Positions 47,159-60,260 are shown, counted from the stretch's first letter. The stretch is DNA of 64,000 nucleotides from Kibdelosporangium persicum (GCF_013280595.1 NZ_JAAATY010000001.1:749987-813986), one strand, 5' to 3'. The notes: generated by a model not told the origin, from the sequence alone. A program made the numbers and translations.

Positions 47159-47409
47159 ACGAGCCACACGAGGCGTGGTGTGCGGTCGAGCGCGCCGTGG
47201 ACGTAGTTGAGGGCGTTCTCGGCATCCCCGAGGGCGTAGTAGTTCCGGCCGTTGGCCGAGACCATGTGCGCTTCCTCGGTGAACGCCATGCCCCAGCTGA
47301 CCACTTCGGGGGCGCTGTCATCCTCGGCCTCAAGCACGACAGCGAACAGGCGAGGCGCCTGAGTCGCGACAGCGGCAACGGTCCGGTCACTGATTTCCTC
47401 GTTGAACAC
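47155..47409 (-). CDS. Small conserved-looking hypothetical protein
   Basis: 84 residues, mixed alpha/beta, including AHMVSANGRNYYALGDAENALNYV. No family was recognised. The GTG at 47409 has a GGAG site 7 bases upstream and lies inside the end of the preceding small gene (23-base overlap), so the two are probably coupled. Confidence 0.6.
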   Translation of the reverse strand: MFNEEISDRTVAAVATQAPRLFAVVLEAEDDSAPEVVSWGMAFTEEAHMVSANGRNYYALGDAENALNYVHGALDRTPRLVWLV

Positions 47410-47674
47410 GACGGAACTCCTTCACTGGTCGAGCGGGAGTGAGCAGGTGGCGGTGCGCGATCAACCAGACGCGACAAGGAAACTTGTGGTGCTGACGCCG
47501 CCATCGATGCGAACAGCCGCGACATCGGCCGTGACTGTCGGGCTGGTGCAGGGCAAGGATTTCCCGGATGGCCGCACTCAGCTCCTGAATATTGGCCTTG
47601 TGGGCCAACGCATCCAGTGTCGCCAAGCGGTTGATCATCGCGTCGCGGAGAACGGCACCCAGAACGTAGGTCAT
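47387..47674 (-). CDS. Small Cys/His-rich protein of the actinomycete XRE/DUF397 neighbourhood
   Basis: 95 residues. The N-terminal half is helical; the second half has LALHQPDSHGRCRGCSHRW and PCRVWLIAHRHLL. Three Cys and several His suggest a metal site. Small proteins with the HxPDxxGRCxGC...PCRxW pattern are familiar in actinomycetes near XRE/DUF397 genes, from memory; their role is unknown. The ATG at 47674 has a GAGG site 6 bases upstream. Confidence 0.65.
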   Translation of the reverse strand: MTYVLGAVLRDAMINRLATLDALAHKANIQELSAAIREILALHQPDSHGRCRGCSHRWRRQHHKFPCRVWLIAHRHLLTPARPVKEFRRVQRGNQ

Positions 47675-47803
47675 GGTCTGCCTCGCCATCTCTCGACAGG
47701 ACGACCATAGGGCGTGCATTGCACTCGCACAATTCCCCAGATCGAGTGGTGTCCATTGTGACTCAGAGCGATAAGCTTCGGCGATCGCGAGCAGGAGGGG
47801 TCG

Positions 47804-48664
47804 ATGCCGAGCATCCAGACGCGCCGGAAGCGCGCATTGGGACAGTTCCTGGCTGAGCTGCGGGAACAGGCCAACCTGAAGCCGGACGACGTGGCCCAGC
47901 TGCTGCGCAAGAGCACCTCGACCGTGTCGAGGATCGAGACCGGCCACATCATGTGTGACTACTCTCGGTTGACCGCGATGCTGGGCTTCTACCGCGCGTC
48001 GGCGAGCCAGCGCAAGCAGGCCGAGGACCTGTGGGAGGAAGCGCGGCAGGATGCCACATCGATCGAGCACTCGACCGCTATGCCGCCGAAGTACCGCGCC
48101 TTCCTCAAGGCCTGGGACGAAGCCAATGCGGCCAGCGTTCTCGAACAGACAATGGTCCCTGGTCCGCTGCAGACAGCGGCCTACCGCACGAGGATGTACC
48201 AAGCGGCCGCCCGGTTCGTGGAGTCTTCCGATGTGCCGCGCGATGAAGCTTCGATGGACCATCGAAGACAACGCCTGCGTGCGCCAAATGCCCTCGAATA
48301 CTCAGTCCTGCTCGATGAGGCCGTTCTCCGCAGGCAAGTGGGCGGCCCAGCGGTGATGGCCGAGCAGCTTCGCCATCTGCTCGAATTCGCTTCGTTGCCT
48401 AACGTCACGATCCGGGTCATCCCGTTCAGCGCAGGCGAGTACGAGATCATGACAGGTGCGGTCAACTGGCTTGGTTTCGCTGAACCTGACTCCCCCGATG
48501 CGGTGTACCTGGAGTACCCCGGCGGGGGAGAATGGATCGAGAAGGCGAGCGACATCGCGAAGTTCGCCGGGGCGGTCGACGATGCCTGGGCCCGGGCTCT
48601 GACGGCGAAGCAGTCGGCAGCCCTCATCAGGGAGCAAGCGGAGACTCTGGAGCAGGGGCGATGA
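47804..48664 (+). CDS. XRE-family regulator with DUF5753 (Scr1-like)
   Basis: A 286-residue protein. Residues about 8-65 are an XRE helix-turn-helix (LGQFLAELREQANLKPDDVA, STSTVSRIETGH). Residues about 95-280 are the DUF5753 ligand-like domain (EQTMVPGPLQTAAYRTRM, VTIRVIPFSAGEY). Such proteins pair with a DUF397 partner and are described as toxin-antitoxin-like or developmental switches in Streptomyces. The ATG follows a GGAGGGG site. The stop overlaps the DUF397 start (ATGA). Confidence 0.93.
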   Translation: MPSIQTRRKRALGQFLAELREQANLKPDDVAQLLRKSTSTVSRIETGHIMCDYSRLTAMLGFYRASASQRKQAEDLWEEARQDATSIEHSTAMPPKYRAFLKAWDEANAASVLEQTMVPGPLQTAAYRTRMYQAAARFVESSDVPRDEASMDHRRQRLRAPNALEYSVLLDEAVLRRQVGGPAVMAEQLRHLLEFASLPNVTIRVIPFSAGEYEIMTGAVNWLGFAEPDSPDAVYLEYPGGGEWIEKASDIAKFAGAVDDAWARALTAKQSAALIREQAETLEQGR

Positions 48665-48831
48665 ACAAGAACCTGACCTGGCGCAAGAGCAGCTACAGTG
48701 CGCCAAACAACGCATGTGTCGAGGTGGCGGTCGGCCGCGAGGTGGTCCGGGTCCGGGACAGCAAGACCCCTGACTCCGGCGAATTAGTGTTCAGCCACGA
48801 CCGGTTCGCGGCCTTCCGCACTTTCCTCTAG
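48661..48831 (+). CDS. DUF397 protein
   Basis: 56 residues covering one complete DUF397 domain: LTWRKSSYSAPNNACVEVAV, VRVRDSKTPDSGEL and FSHDRFAAFRTFL. It is the small partner of the XRE/DUF5753 protein upstream, with overlapping start. The stop shares bases with that of the minus-strand membrane gene. Confidence 0.93.
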   Translation: MNKNLTWRKSSYSAPNNACVEVAVGREVVRVRDSKTPDSGELVFSHDRFAAFRTFL

Positions 48832-48982
48832 AGCATCCAGGCGATCGCACCGCCGACCGCCAGCGCGGCCAGCAGGCCCAGCACCACCGCGAAGACCTTC
48901 GCCGTCTTCCAGGCCGCGTAGACACCACCGATCAGGAACCCGGCCACGATCATCAGGCCGATGACCGCCACTTCCTTCGGCA

Positions 48983-48983
<1 letters not shown>
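48828..48983 (-). CDS. 51-residue double-pass membrane protein coupled to hisB
   Basis: Reading GTG at 48983 to TAG at 48828 gives 51 residues with two hydrophobic segments (VAVIGLMIVAGFLIGGVYAA and VFAVVLGLLAALAVGGAIAW) joined by a short WKTAK loop. The GTG shares a base with the hisB stop (TAGTG). Its place right after hisB suggests it belongs to the his operon. Function unknown. Confidence 0.75.
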
Positions 48984-51980
<2,997 letters not shown>

Positions 51981-51983
51981 GAC

Positions 51984-52895
51984 TCAAGGGTAAGGGTCGG
52001 CTCGTCGCGGGCCGAACCTGGCGTGCATCAGGTCCAGGCCGAGGCCGCCGGTCAGCAACCGCTCCTTGGCGTTGCCGAGCAGCTGCCGTGTCCACGTGGT
52101 GAAACCACCGTCGCCCAGCGACACGTCACCCGCTCGCAGTTCGAAGCAGGCGTCCACATAGTAGCCCCTGCCCTGCTCACGGGTGTCGTCGAAATCCACC
52201 TTGACGTGCGGAAACTCAGTCCTCAGCCGATCAAGGACCCGCTCTTGCACCGCCGTCCGGCGCGTCTCGTCGAGGACCGTGACCAGGACCTGCACGTCGT
52301 CCAGGTGGTCGAGCAGCGTGACCATGGCCGTGAGCTGCGTCAACAGGCTGTCGGTCTCGAACCGGAACGACCCTTCGTCCCGGCCCGCGATGGTCAGCGC
52401 GAGCAGCCGGAAATGTGACGACCATCCCTCGGGAAACGGCTGCGCGCGGACCAACCTGTGGGACGCGCACAGCCGTACCTGGTCGCGCCCCGACCTGCGG
52501 ACGGCGGACTCCAAGGCGAGGGCGTTGGTCGAATCGGCCATCACTTCGGTACCCCGCGCGGTCGTGATGACGCGGTTCTGGTCCGTCCCGGACAGCACAC
52601 TCACCGTGCCCAGTGGACTCACCGGGGACAGCTCGACCGGGGTGTACCCCTTGTCTCTCAGGGTTCTGAAGGCGTACGCGTCGTAGTCGGCGTGCGTGGC
52701 GGGGTCCACAGTAGCCACACCGGTGAAGCGGTCCTGCTTGTACTGCTTGAGAACCTGCGCCGGGGTGAGTTTCGCGGCCTGCCGCCGATGGACTTCGAGC
52801 AGCAAGGACCTCAGGTCGGCCGGTGCCAGGTCGGCAAGCAGACCGGCGAGGCCGGGAACCCCAGATGTCCGTTCGATCCGGTCGATCAGTGTCAC
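51984..52895 (-). CDS. Conserved hypothetical protein with a HisRS/class II synthetase-like look
   Basis: A 303-residue protein. The stretch VRLCASHRLVRAQPF...HFRLLALTIAGRDEGSFRFETDSL resembles motif 2 of HisRS-like class II cores, and TEVMADSTNALALE precedes it. Motif 3 and an anticodon domain were not found, so it is not a working HisRS. It could be a HisZ-like or other catalytic-core paralogue. Similar proteins are known to me in other actinomycetes only as hypotheticals. The GTG is at 52895 and the stop is 3 bases before hisD. Confidence 0.65.
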   Translation of the reverse strand: MTLIDRIERTSGVPGLAGLLADLAPADLRSLLLEVHRRQAAKLTPAQVLKQYKQDRFTGVATVDPATHADYDAYAFRTLRDKGYTPVELSPVSPLGTVSVLSGTDQNRVITTARGTEVMADSTNALALESAVRRSGRDQVRLCASHRLVRAQPFPEGWSSHFRLLALTIAGRDEGSFRFETDSLLTQLTAMVTLLDHLDDVQVLVTVLDETRRTAVQERVLDRLRTEFPHVKVDFDDTREQGRGYYVDACFELRAGDVSLGDGGFTTWTRQLLGNAKERLLTGGLGLDLMHARFGPRRADPYP

Positions 52896-52937
52896 CGCAC
52901 CGACGGTGCCACATCAACGCCGAGGTCGCCCCCCATT

Positions 52938-53098
52938 TTCGTGTCCACCATTGCAGCACCCCGTGTCCACCACTGCGACACCACGAAATACACATTCCGG
53001 CACACTGAAATCTCCGCAAGCCCCAGTCGTTCACCGCGTGAGGGGAATTTCGGGGTGCCGGAAAGGTGGACACGGGGTGCCGGAAAGGTGGACACGCC
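52938..53098. repeat. 22-bp repeat array in inverted pairs, locus B
   Basis: Right half: head GGGGAATTTC (53042-53051) and two 22-bp units at 53055-53076 and 53077-53098, both with AAAGGTGGACACG. Left half: two degenerate units of the same family on the other strand at 52938-52959 and 52960-52981. The 73-base middle contains a further degenerate head near 53004. The arrays point toward each other's outer ends, making a large imperfect palindrome between two minus-strand genes. Confidence 0.85.
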
Positions 53099-53100
53099 GG

Positions 53101-53601
53101 TCAGCGGGTGGCGACCAGGGTGGTGTAGTACTCCTCCTGGGCCGGGTAGTAGTCGTCGAAGCTCGGCAGCGGCTTGCCTTCGCGTGCGGCGATCAGCATG
53201 TCCAGGTAGTACTCCCAGCCGGGGCCCGAACTGCCGACCGCGTCCGTGCGTTCGATGTGCTGGACCAACCGGAGTTCCGTGGTCCCGGCGGTTTCCGCCA
53301 GTTGTACTTCCATCCGCCAGACGCCGTTGTCGTCCGTGGTCGAGACGGCCAGCCGGGTCGGCGCCTCGCAGGCGTCGATGTGCAGGTCCATCCACGGCTG
53401 GCCTTCCTCGTGGACCATCTGGAGCTTGATCGTGCTCCCCGTGCCGCCTTCGCCTTCCCACGGGCCGAACCACCTGGCGGTCCGCGACGATTCGGTCACG
53501 CTGGCCCAGACGTCCTCGATGGGCGCACGGACCGTCCTGGTCAGGACCAGGTCGTATCCCTTATCCGTCGGAACCAGTCTTCCGGTCGGGATGGGCTTCA
53601 T
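53101..53601 (-). CDS. SRPBCC (AHSA1-like) domain protein
   Basis: A 166-residue START-like fold: VLTRTVRAPIEDVWASVTESSRTARWFGPWEG at the front, and the C-terminal helix GWEYYLDMLIAAREGKPLP. Such proteins bind hydrophobic ligands; this one is unassigned. The ATG at 53601 lies 41 bases inside the ArsR gene, a common paired arrangement in actinomycetes. Confidence 0.92.
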   Translation of the reverse strand: MKPIPTGRLVPTDKGYDLVLTRTVRAPIEDVWASVTESSRTARWFGPWEGEGGTGSTIKLQMVHEEGQPWMDLHIDACEAPTRLAVSTTDDNGVWRMEVQLAETAGTTELRLVQHIERTDAVGSSGPGWEYYLDMLIAAREGKPLPSFDDYYPAQEEYYTTLVATR

Positions 53602-53935
53602 GCTCGGTTCTCCGTTCGCGTCGGGTCCGGTAGACCTCGGTCTCCAGCGCGTCGAGACGGTGCTCCCAGGCGGCCACGGGCGCGACCATCGAGGCGACCC
53701 ACTCCGACAGCTCGGTGAGCCGGTCCGGGTCGAGCGCGTACACCCGTTGGCGGCCAACGGTTTCGTCTCGAACAAGGCCACTCTCCCGCAGCACTCGCAG
53801 GTGACGGCTGATCGCGGGGCGGGTGATCGAAAAGCGGTTCGCGATCTCCCCGGCCGGCAGCGGCCCGGTCCGCAGCATCTCCAGGATCTGTCTGCGTACC
53901 GGGTCGGCGACCGCACCGGCGACGAGGTCCAACAC
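53561..53935 (-). CDS. ArsR-family transcriptional regulator
   Basis: About 124 residues, with winged helix ADPVRRQILEMLRTGPLPAGEIANRFSITRPAISRHLRVLRESGLV-like segments at residues 8-55. There are no metal cysteines, so it is the kind that pairs with SRPBCC proteins. The GTG at 53935 is chosen because the in-frame TTG at 53953 lies inside a perfect palindrome that looks like the operator. Confidence 0.88.
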   Translation of the reverse strand: MLDLVAGAVADPVRRQILEMLRTGPLPAGEIANRFSITRPAISRHLRVLRESGLVRDETVGRQRVYALDPDRLTELSEWVASMVAPVAAWEHRLDALETEVYRTRRERRTEHEAHPDRKTGSDG

Positions 53936-53945
53936 GAGCGGAAGC

Positions 53946-53961
53946 GTAACCAATGGGTTAC
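53946..53961. promoter_or_regulatory. Candidate ArsR operator
   Basis: GTAACC-AATG-GGTTAC is a perfect 16-base palindrome, 10 bases before the ArsR GTG. It overlaps the stop codon of the upstream gene. Confidence 0.65.
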
Positions 53962-55109
53962 ACGTCCGTCAACGCCCGCGCGAAGGCCGCGATCTGCGCG
54001 GGCGACACGAAATAGTGCGGCGAGGCCCGGACCAACGCCTCGATGCCCCGATGGGTCATGTCGTACTGGGTAGACGTCGCGTACGTCACCGAGACAGCGA
54101 TTCCCTTGTCCCACAACCGGTCTCGAACCTCCTCGGCGGACCGGCCCGCCTTGGCGAAGCTCACGATCCCGCACTGCTCACGGCCGAGGTCGTGCACGGT
54201 CACGCCCGGCACATCGGCCAGCGCGGACCGGGTCAACGCCGCGTTCTCGGAGACCGTCGCGGCGATCTCCGGCATTCCCAGGCCCAGCGCATACCGGGCC
54301 GCCGCGATGAGACCGAGCCGTTCCGCGACGCCGTACTCCCACAACTCGAACCCCCGCGCGCCGGGCGCCAACGAGAACCGGTCGGGGTACTCCCACACCG
54401 CCGCCTTGCCGTCGATCAGCCGTGGCCGCAGTCCGGACTGGTCACGGACCACGAGCACGCCCGTGCCACGCGGGCCACGCAGCCACTTGCGGCCGGTCCC
54501 GGTGATCACGTCCACGCCCAGCTCGACCGCGTCGATCGGCAACTGGCCGATGGACTGGCACGCGTCCAGCAACACCAGCGCGCCCACCGCGTGCGCGGCC
54601 TCGACCACGGGTTTGACCGGATTCACCAGGCCGCCGTTGGTGGGCACGTGCACCAGCGACACCAGTCGGACGTCGGAGTCGAGCATGTCCCGCAACGCCG
54701 CCACGTCGACCGCGCCCGACGCGTCCGACGGGATCGGTTCGATCTTGACGCCGAGGTTCAGCAGGCCCAACGCGTTGCTGTGGTACTCGACCTCGGTGAC
54801 CAGAACACGGTCACCGGGCGACAAGGACATCGCGTCGACAGCGGCCAGCCACGACCGTGTCGCGCTGTCGGTGAACGCCACCTCATGCGGTTCGCAGCCG
54901 AGTAACGAGGCGAAGACGGAGTAGCCCTCTTCGAGGTCGTCGGCACGTTCCGCGGCGGCTCGGTAGCCGCCTATCCCGGCCTCCCGCCGCAGGTGCGACT
55001 GGATCTCGTCGAGCACCGGCGCCGGCGGCAGGGACGAACCGGCACTGTCCAGGAAGATCAGGTCATGGCAGCCAGGGGTGTCCGCGCGTACCGCGCCCAG
55101 ATCGATCAC
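53958..55109 (-). CDS. Class V PLP-dependent aminotransferase/lyase (EgtE/cysteine-desulfurase-like)
   Basis: A 383-residue fold-type I PLP enzyme: FLDSAGSSLPP, TEVEYHSNALGLL, VLLDACQSIGQLPID and the PLP lysine in GRKWLRGPRGTGVLVV. The likeness is to EgtE, isopenicillin-N epimerase and NifS-type enzymes. A role like NadS (sulfur supply for NadA) is possible since it lies downstream of nadABC, but one unrelated gene is between. The GTG at 55109 starts it. Confidence 0.82.
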   Translation of the reverse strand: MIDLGAVRADTPGCHDLIFLDSAGSSLPPAPVLDEIQSHLRREAGIGGYRAAAERADDLEEGYSVFASLLGCEPHEVAFTDSATRSWLAAVDAMSLSPGDRVLVTEVEYHSNALGLLNLGVKIEPIPSDASGAVDVAALRDMLDSDVRLVSLVHVPTNGGLVNPVKPVVEAAHAVGALVLLDACQSIGQLPIDAVELGVDVITGTGRKWLRGPRGTGVLVVRDQSGLRPRLIDGKAAVWEYPDRFSLAPGARGFELWEYGVAERLGLIAAARYALGLGMPEIAATVSENAALTRSALADVPGVTVHDLGREQCGIVSFAKAGRSAEEVRDRLWDKGIAVSVTYATSTQYDMTHRGIEALVRASPHYFVSPAQIAAFARALTDV

Positions 55110-55119
55110 ATACCTCAAG

Positions 55120-56724
55120 CTACCTGGGTTGCCACCGCGACAGGTTCCACCAAGCGCCCCAAGTGGCGTCCTGGCTGTCCGCGTCCACCACGGCCTGGTA
55201 GCCAGTCCAGTTACGGCGCAGCACGTACGTGTGCTCAAGGCCGACGAGCACGACCATGCTCGGCGCCTCGATGTACGTGCGCTGAAGCTTGCGGTACTCC
55301 GCGACGCGCTGAGCCGGATCGGCCATCGCCCTGGCCGCCTCCAGCGACGCGGTGATCTTCGCGTCTCCGGTGCGCATCAGCGGGTACAAGGCCAGATCCG
55401 GGTCGAACGGGTTACCCGCCCCGATCACAGCGGCCTCACCAGCCCCGGCCACCCCAATACGCGTCTGGACTTGCACGCCGACCGCGTCCGCGTCGGCCGC
55501 GAACGCCGTCGCCAAGTCACGGGCGACCGTGTCACCAGCCGGATACGTCAGGATGAACCGCGCGGGAACGCCGTTCTTGGTACGGATTCCGTCCGAACCC
55601 GGGATCCACCCGCCTGTGTCGAGGAACGACTTGGCGGTCGGTACGTCGTGCGAGAACTTCGCGGTCGGTTCGTAGAACTCGGCCAGCACAGGCGACACGG
55701 GTGTGGACGCCTCGATGCCGTGGCCCGCGAGCGGACCGTCGATCATCTTTCGCCTGTTCACCGCGTAGTTCAACGCCAGCCGGATGTGCGGATCGGCCGT
55801 CACCGGGTTGTCCGCGGGCATCTGGATCGCGCGTACGGCCGCGCTGCGCTGGCGCAGGACCGCGAAAACGTCGGACTGCTCGAACGACTTCGCCTGCGCG
55901 GGCGGCAACGCCGCGCTGTCCAGCTTGCCGTCACGGATCCGCTGCACCCGGGCGTCGTCGTCGGGCATGAACTCGACGGTCACCTTCGCGACCGTCGGCA
56001 CGCCACCGAAGTAGGAAGTGTTGGCCCGCAACGTCATGCTGGCGCCGTGCTGCCAGGACTCCAGCTGGTACGGCCCGGTGCCGACGGACTTCAACCCGGT
56101 GACCGGCCCCGGCTCGGCCACGGTCTCGCTCGGCACGATCCCGAGCACCAGCAGGTCAAGGAACGGCGCGTACGGCCGGGCCAGGTCGAATCGCACGATG
56201 CTGCCGACCGGCGCCGTCCTCGGTGGCGGCGCGGGACGGCTGGACGTCGTGGGCGGCGCCGTGGTCGTCGTGGTCACCGGAGGCGGCGTGACGTCGGTAA
56301 CGCCGGTGATCATGCTGTAGCGGTCGCGCACTGGCGAGCCGAACGCGGGATTGAGCAGCGCTTGGTACGTCGCCACGACGTCCTTGCCGTCGAACGCGCT
56401 GCCGTCGTGGAAGCGCACGTCACCGCGCAGCTTCACGGTCCACGACTTGCCGTCTGCCGACGGCGTCGGCATCTCGGTGGCCAACGCCGGGCGCAGTCCC
56501 GAGTCCGCCTGGTGCTCCAGCAGCCCGTCGAAGACCTGCGCGGCGCCGTGGATGCCGTAGCCCGCCAACGGGTGCACGTTGGCGGGCTCGGACGGCACAG
56601 CGAGCACGAGCGCGGTGCTGTCGGTGCTGCCTGAAGCGGTCGGTGTCGGCGCAGCCGTGCAACCGACCAGGCCGAGAACGGCACAGAGCGCGCCAGAGCT
56701 CAACAGGATTCGACGACTGGGCAC
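55120..56724 (-). CDS. Family 5 (peptide/nickel-type) ABC substrate-binding lipoprotein
   Basis: A 534-residue lipoprotein with signal peptide and lipobox LVGC. The mature protein has the SBP_bac_5 pattern: GYGIHGAAQVFDGLLEHQADSGLRPALAT, WTVKLRGDVRFHDGSAFDGKDVVATY and VRLALNYAVNRRKM-like (IRLALNYAVNRRKMIDGPL). A Pro/Thr-rich insert occurs near residue 155-175. No permease or ATPase genes are nearby, so it must share others. It is 9 bases from nadC and 10 from the class V gene, so it is probably in the nad operon. Confidence 0.92.
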   Translation of the reverse strand: MPSRRILLSSGALCAVLGLVGCTAAPTPTASGSTDSTALVLAVPSEPANVHPLAGYGIHGAAQVFDGLLEHQADSGLRPALATEMPTPSADGKSWTVKLRGDVRFHDGSAFDGKDVVATYQALLNPAFGSPVRDRYSMITGVTDVTPPPVTTTTTAPPTTSSRPAPPPRTAPVGSIVRFDLARPYAPFLDLLVLGIVPSETVAEPGPVTGLKSVGTGPYQLESWQHGASMTLRANTSYFGGVPTVAKVTVEFMPDDDARVQRIRDGKLDSAALPPAQAKSFEQSDVFAVLRQRSAAVRAIQMPADNPVTADPHIRLALNYAVNRRKMIDGPLAGHGIEASTPVSPVLAEFYEPTAKFSHDVPTAKSFLDTGGWIPGSDGIRTKNGVPARFILTYPAGDTVARDLATAFAADADAVGVQVQTRIGVAGAGEAAVIGAGNPFDPDLALYPLMRTGDAKITASLEAARAMADPAQRVAEYRKLQRTYIEAPSMVVLVGLEHTYVLRRNWTGYQAVVDADSQDATWGAWWNLSRWQPR

Positions 56725-56733
56725 ATCCGCACC

Positions 56734-57612
56734 CTAGCGGGCCGCGTTGGCCCCTGCCGTGGTTTTGACCGGGGCAAGATCCATCCCGATGTCCACGATC
56801 GGCGCCGAATGCGTGAGACCACCCACAGCGAGGTAATGCACACCGGTTTCGGCGTATGCCCGCGCGACAGCCAACGTCAACCCGCCGGACGCCTCCAGCT
56901 CGGTACGGCCGCCCGCGGCCATCCGGACCGCTTCGGCGCACTGCGCGGGCGTGAAGTTGTCCAGCAGGACCAGTTCCACACCGAGCCCGAGGGCCTCTTC
57001 GAGCTGCTCCAGCGTGTCCACCTCGACCTCGCACGGCAGGTTCGGCGCGTGCTGTTTCGCCGCGGTGAACGCGGCCGTGATCGAACCGGCGGCCAGCACG
57101 TGGTTGTCCTTGATCAGAACGGCGTCACCCAGGCCGAGCCGGTGGTTCTGGCCGCCGCCCATCCGGACCGCGTGCTTCTCCAGCAGCCGCAGGCCGGGCA
57201 TGGTCTTGCGGGTGTCCCGGATCACGCAGCCGGTGCCCGCGATCGCGTCCACCCACGCCTTGGTGAGGCTCGCCACCCCGGACAGGTGCGAGACCAGGTT
57301 CAACGCCGTGCGCTCGGCGGTCAGCAGGCCGCGCAACGAGCCACGGACCACCAGGACGGGTTCACCGGGCGTCATGGCGATGCCGTCCGGCGCGTGCGTC
57401 AGGACGTCGAGGTCTTCCACGCGGCGGCGGAAAACCGCCAGCGCGACCTCGTTACCGGCGAGCACACCGGTCTTGCGGGGCGTGATCGCCGCGGTCCCGA
57501 TCGCGTCGGCCGGGACCGTGGCCTCGGTGGTGACGTCCGGGCCGTACCGCAGGTCCTCGGCCAGTGCGCGGTCCGCCACGGCCACTGCCTCGGCCATCTC
57601 GTCCTTGTTCAC
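56734..57612 (-). CDS. nadC: Quinolinate phosphoribosyltransferase
   Basis: A 292-residue enzyme that makes nicotinate mononucleotide from quinolinate and PRPP. Seen are AEDLRYGPDVTTEATVP, TALNLVSHLSGVAS, RDTRKTMPGLRLLEKHAVRMGGGQNHR-type substrate residues and VELVLLDNFTP. The GTG at 57612 overlaps the nadB stop (GTGA) and has a GAGGAG site. Confidence 0.97.
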   Translation of the reverse strand: MNKDEMAEAVAVADRALAEDLRYGPDVTTEATVPADAIGTAAITPRKTGVLAGNEVALAVFRRRVEDLDVLTHAPDGIAMTPGEPVLVVRGSLRGLLTAERTALNLVSHLSGVASLTKAWVDAIAGTGCVIRDTRKTMPGLRLLEKHAVRMGGGQNHRLGLGDAVLIKDNHVLAAGSITAAFTAAKQHAPNLPCEVEVDTLEQLEEALGLGVELVLLDNFTPAQCAEAVRMAAGGRTELEASGGLTLAVARAYAETGVHYLAVGGLTHSAPIVDIGMDLAPVKTTAGANAAR

Positions 57613-59227
57613 GCAGCACTCCTCACCAACGTGTTGGCCGCCAGCACCGGTTGGCCGGACGGGTTGAGCCGGACCGCGAGGCTGTGCCGCCACGCGGGGC
57701 TGGTGTCGGGGAAATCAGTCCGCACGTGGCAGCCACGGCTTTCCGTACGGGCCGCGGCGGCCGCGATGAGGGCTCGCGCGGCCAGCGTCAGCGCCGCGTC
57801 CTCGACGCGTTGCCTGGTCTTCAGCACAGTGTCCACAGCGGACACATCGAGCACCGAGCCGACCACCGCCAGCCCCTCGGCGTCCCGGCCGATCCCGGCG
57901 TAACGGCTCATCACACGCTGCAGCACGTCCCGGTCGGCGACCGGAGCCGCCGGAAGGGGAGCCTTCACCGCGGCCTTGGGGTCGGCGAGCACACCCGCGG
58001 CCAGGTCCGCCGCGATCGCCTTCGCCGCACGGGCACCGACCACGAGTCCTTCGAGCAAGCTGTTGGACGCCAGCCGGTTGGCGCCGTGCAACCCGGTTCG
58101 CGCGACCTCGCCGACGGCGTAGAGCCCGGTCACGCCGGTCCGGCCGTCCACTGTGGACGTCACACCGCCGCACGCGAAGTGCGCCGCCGGGGACACCGGG
58201 ATCGGGTCGGTGGACGGATCCACCCCGACCGACCGGCAGGCCGCGAGCACGGTCGGGAACCGCCGCCGGAACAGCTTCGCGTCCAGATGGGTCGCGTCCA
58301 GGTACACGTGGTCGCCGACACCACCCGGTTCCAGCGCCATCCTGCGCGTGATCGCGGCGGACACCACGTCCCGTGGCGCCAGATCCTCAAGCGGGTGCAC
58401 GCCTTTCATCACCCGCTCGCCCAGCGCGTCGACGAGTACCGCGCCTTCACCCCGGACCGCCTCGGTCACCAGCGGGCAGCGTCCACGCGCGCCCGGGCCG
58501 GTGTACAGGACGGTCGGGTGGAACTGCACGAACTCGACGTCCGCCACGGGCGCACCGGCTCGCAGGGCCAGCGCCAGCCCGTCCGCGGTCGCCACCTCGG
58601 GATTCGAGGTCGCCTGGAACAACTGGCCCAGTCCGCCGGTCGCCAGCAACACGGCCGGCGCGCTCACCACACCAGGCACACCGTTCGGGTCCAGCACGAG
58701 CAACCCGACAACCGAGCCGGTGGGGGTACGAACCGTGTCGACCGCGATGTGGTTCTCCAGCAACGGAACCCGCCCGTCCTGAGTCGCCGACAGCAACGCC
58801 CGCTCGATCTCGGCGCCGGTCGCGTCACCGCCCGCGTGCACGACACGGAACGCGCTGTGGCCGCCTTCCCGCGTCCTGGCCAGCTGTCCGTTCGAACCGG
58901 GGTCGAAGACCGCGCCGAGCTTGCGCAGCCGCGTCACCGCTGTCGCGCCGTCCGCCAGGATCGCCGCGACCGCGTCGTCGTCACCGAGGCCAACGCCCGC
59001 CACCAGCGTGTCCTCCACGTGCGCCGCGACCGAATCGCCTTCGTCGTGCTCGTCGGGCAGGACGACCGCGACACCGCCCTGCGCCCAGCGCGTGTTCCCG
59101 GCACCCGCCGACGCCTTGGTGATGACCAGGACCCGCAGGCCCCGTTCACGGGCCTCCAGCGCCGCGGTCAGCCCGGCCACGCCGGTACCGACCACGATCA
59201 CGTCCGCGCGAGCCTCCCAGCGCGGGC

Positions 59228-59231
<4 letters not shown>
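57609..59231 (-). CDS. nadB: L-aspartate oxidase
   Basis: A 540-residue FAD enzyme that oxidises aspartate to iminoaspartate for NadA. The FAD motif [17 protein letters not shown] is at the start. The covalent-fumarate-reductase-like region [11 protein letters not shown] and [26 protein letters not shown] follow. The GTG at 59231 overlaps the nadA stop. Confidence 0.97.
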
Positions 59232-60226
<995 letters not shown>

Positions 60227-60260
60227 CTGGTCCTCCTAGCTCCGGGTTTCCGCTCCCGAG

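Noticed and set aside
47402-47710. A 102-codon plus-strand frame opposite the small Cys/His-rich gene.
   Set aside because: The minus-strand product has a recognisable Cys/His pattern and ribosome site; this frame has neither.
47675-47803. Palindromic operator for the XRE regulator around TTGCACTCGCACAA.
   Set aside because: Only three bases at each end pair; not a convincing dyad.
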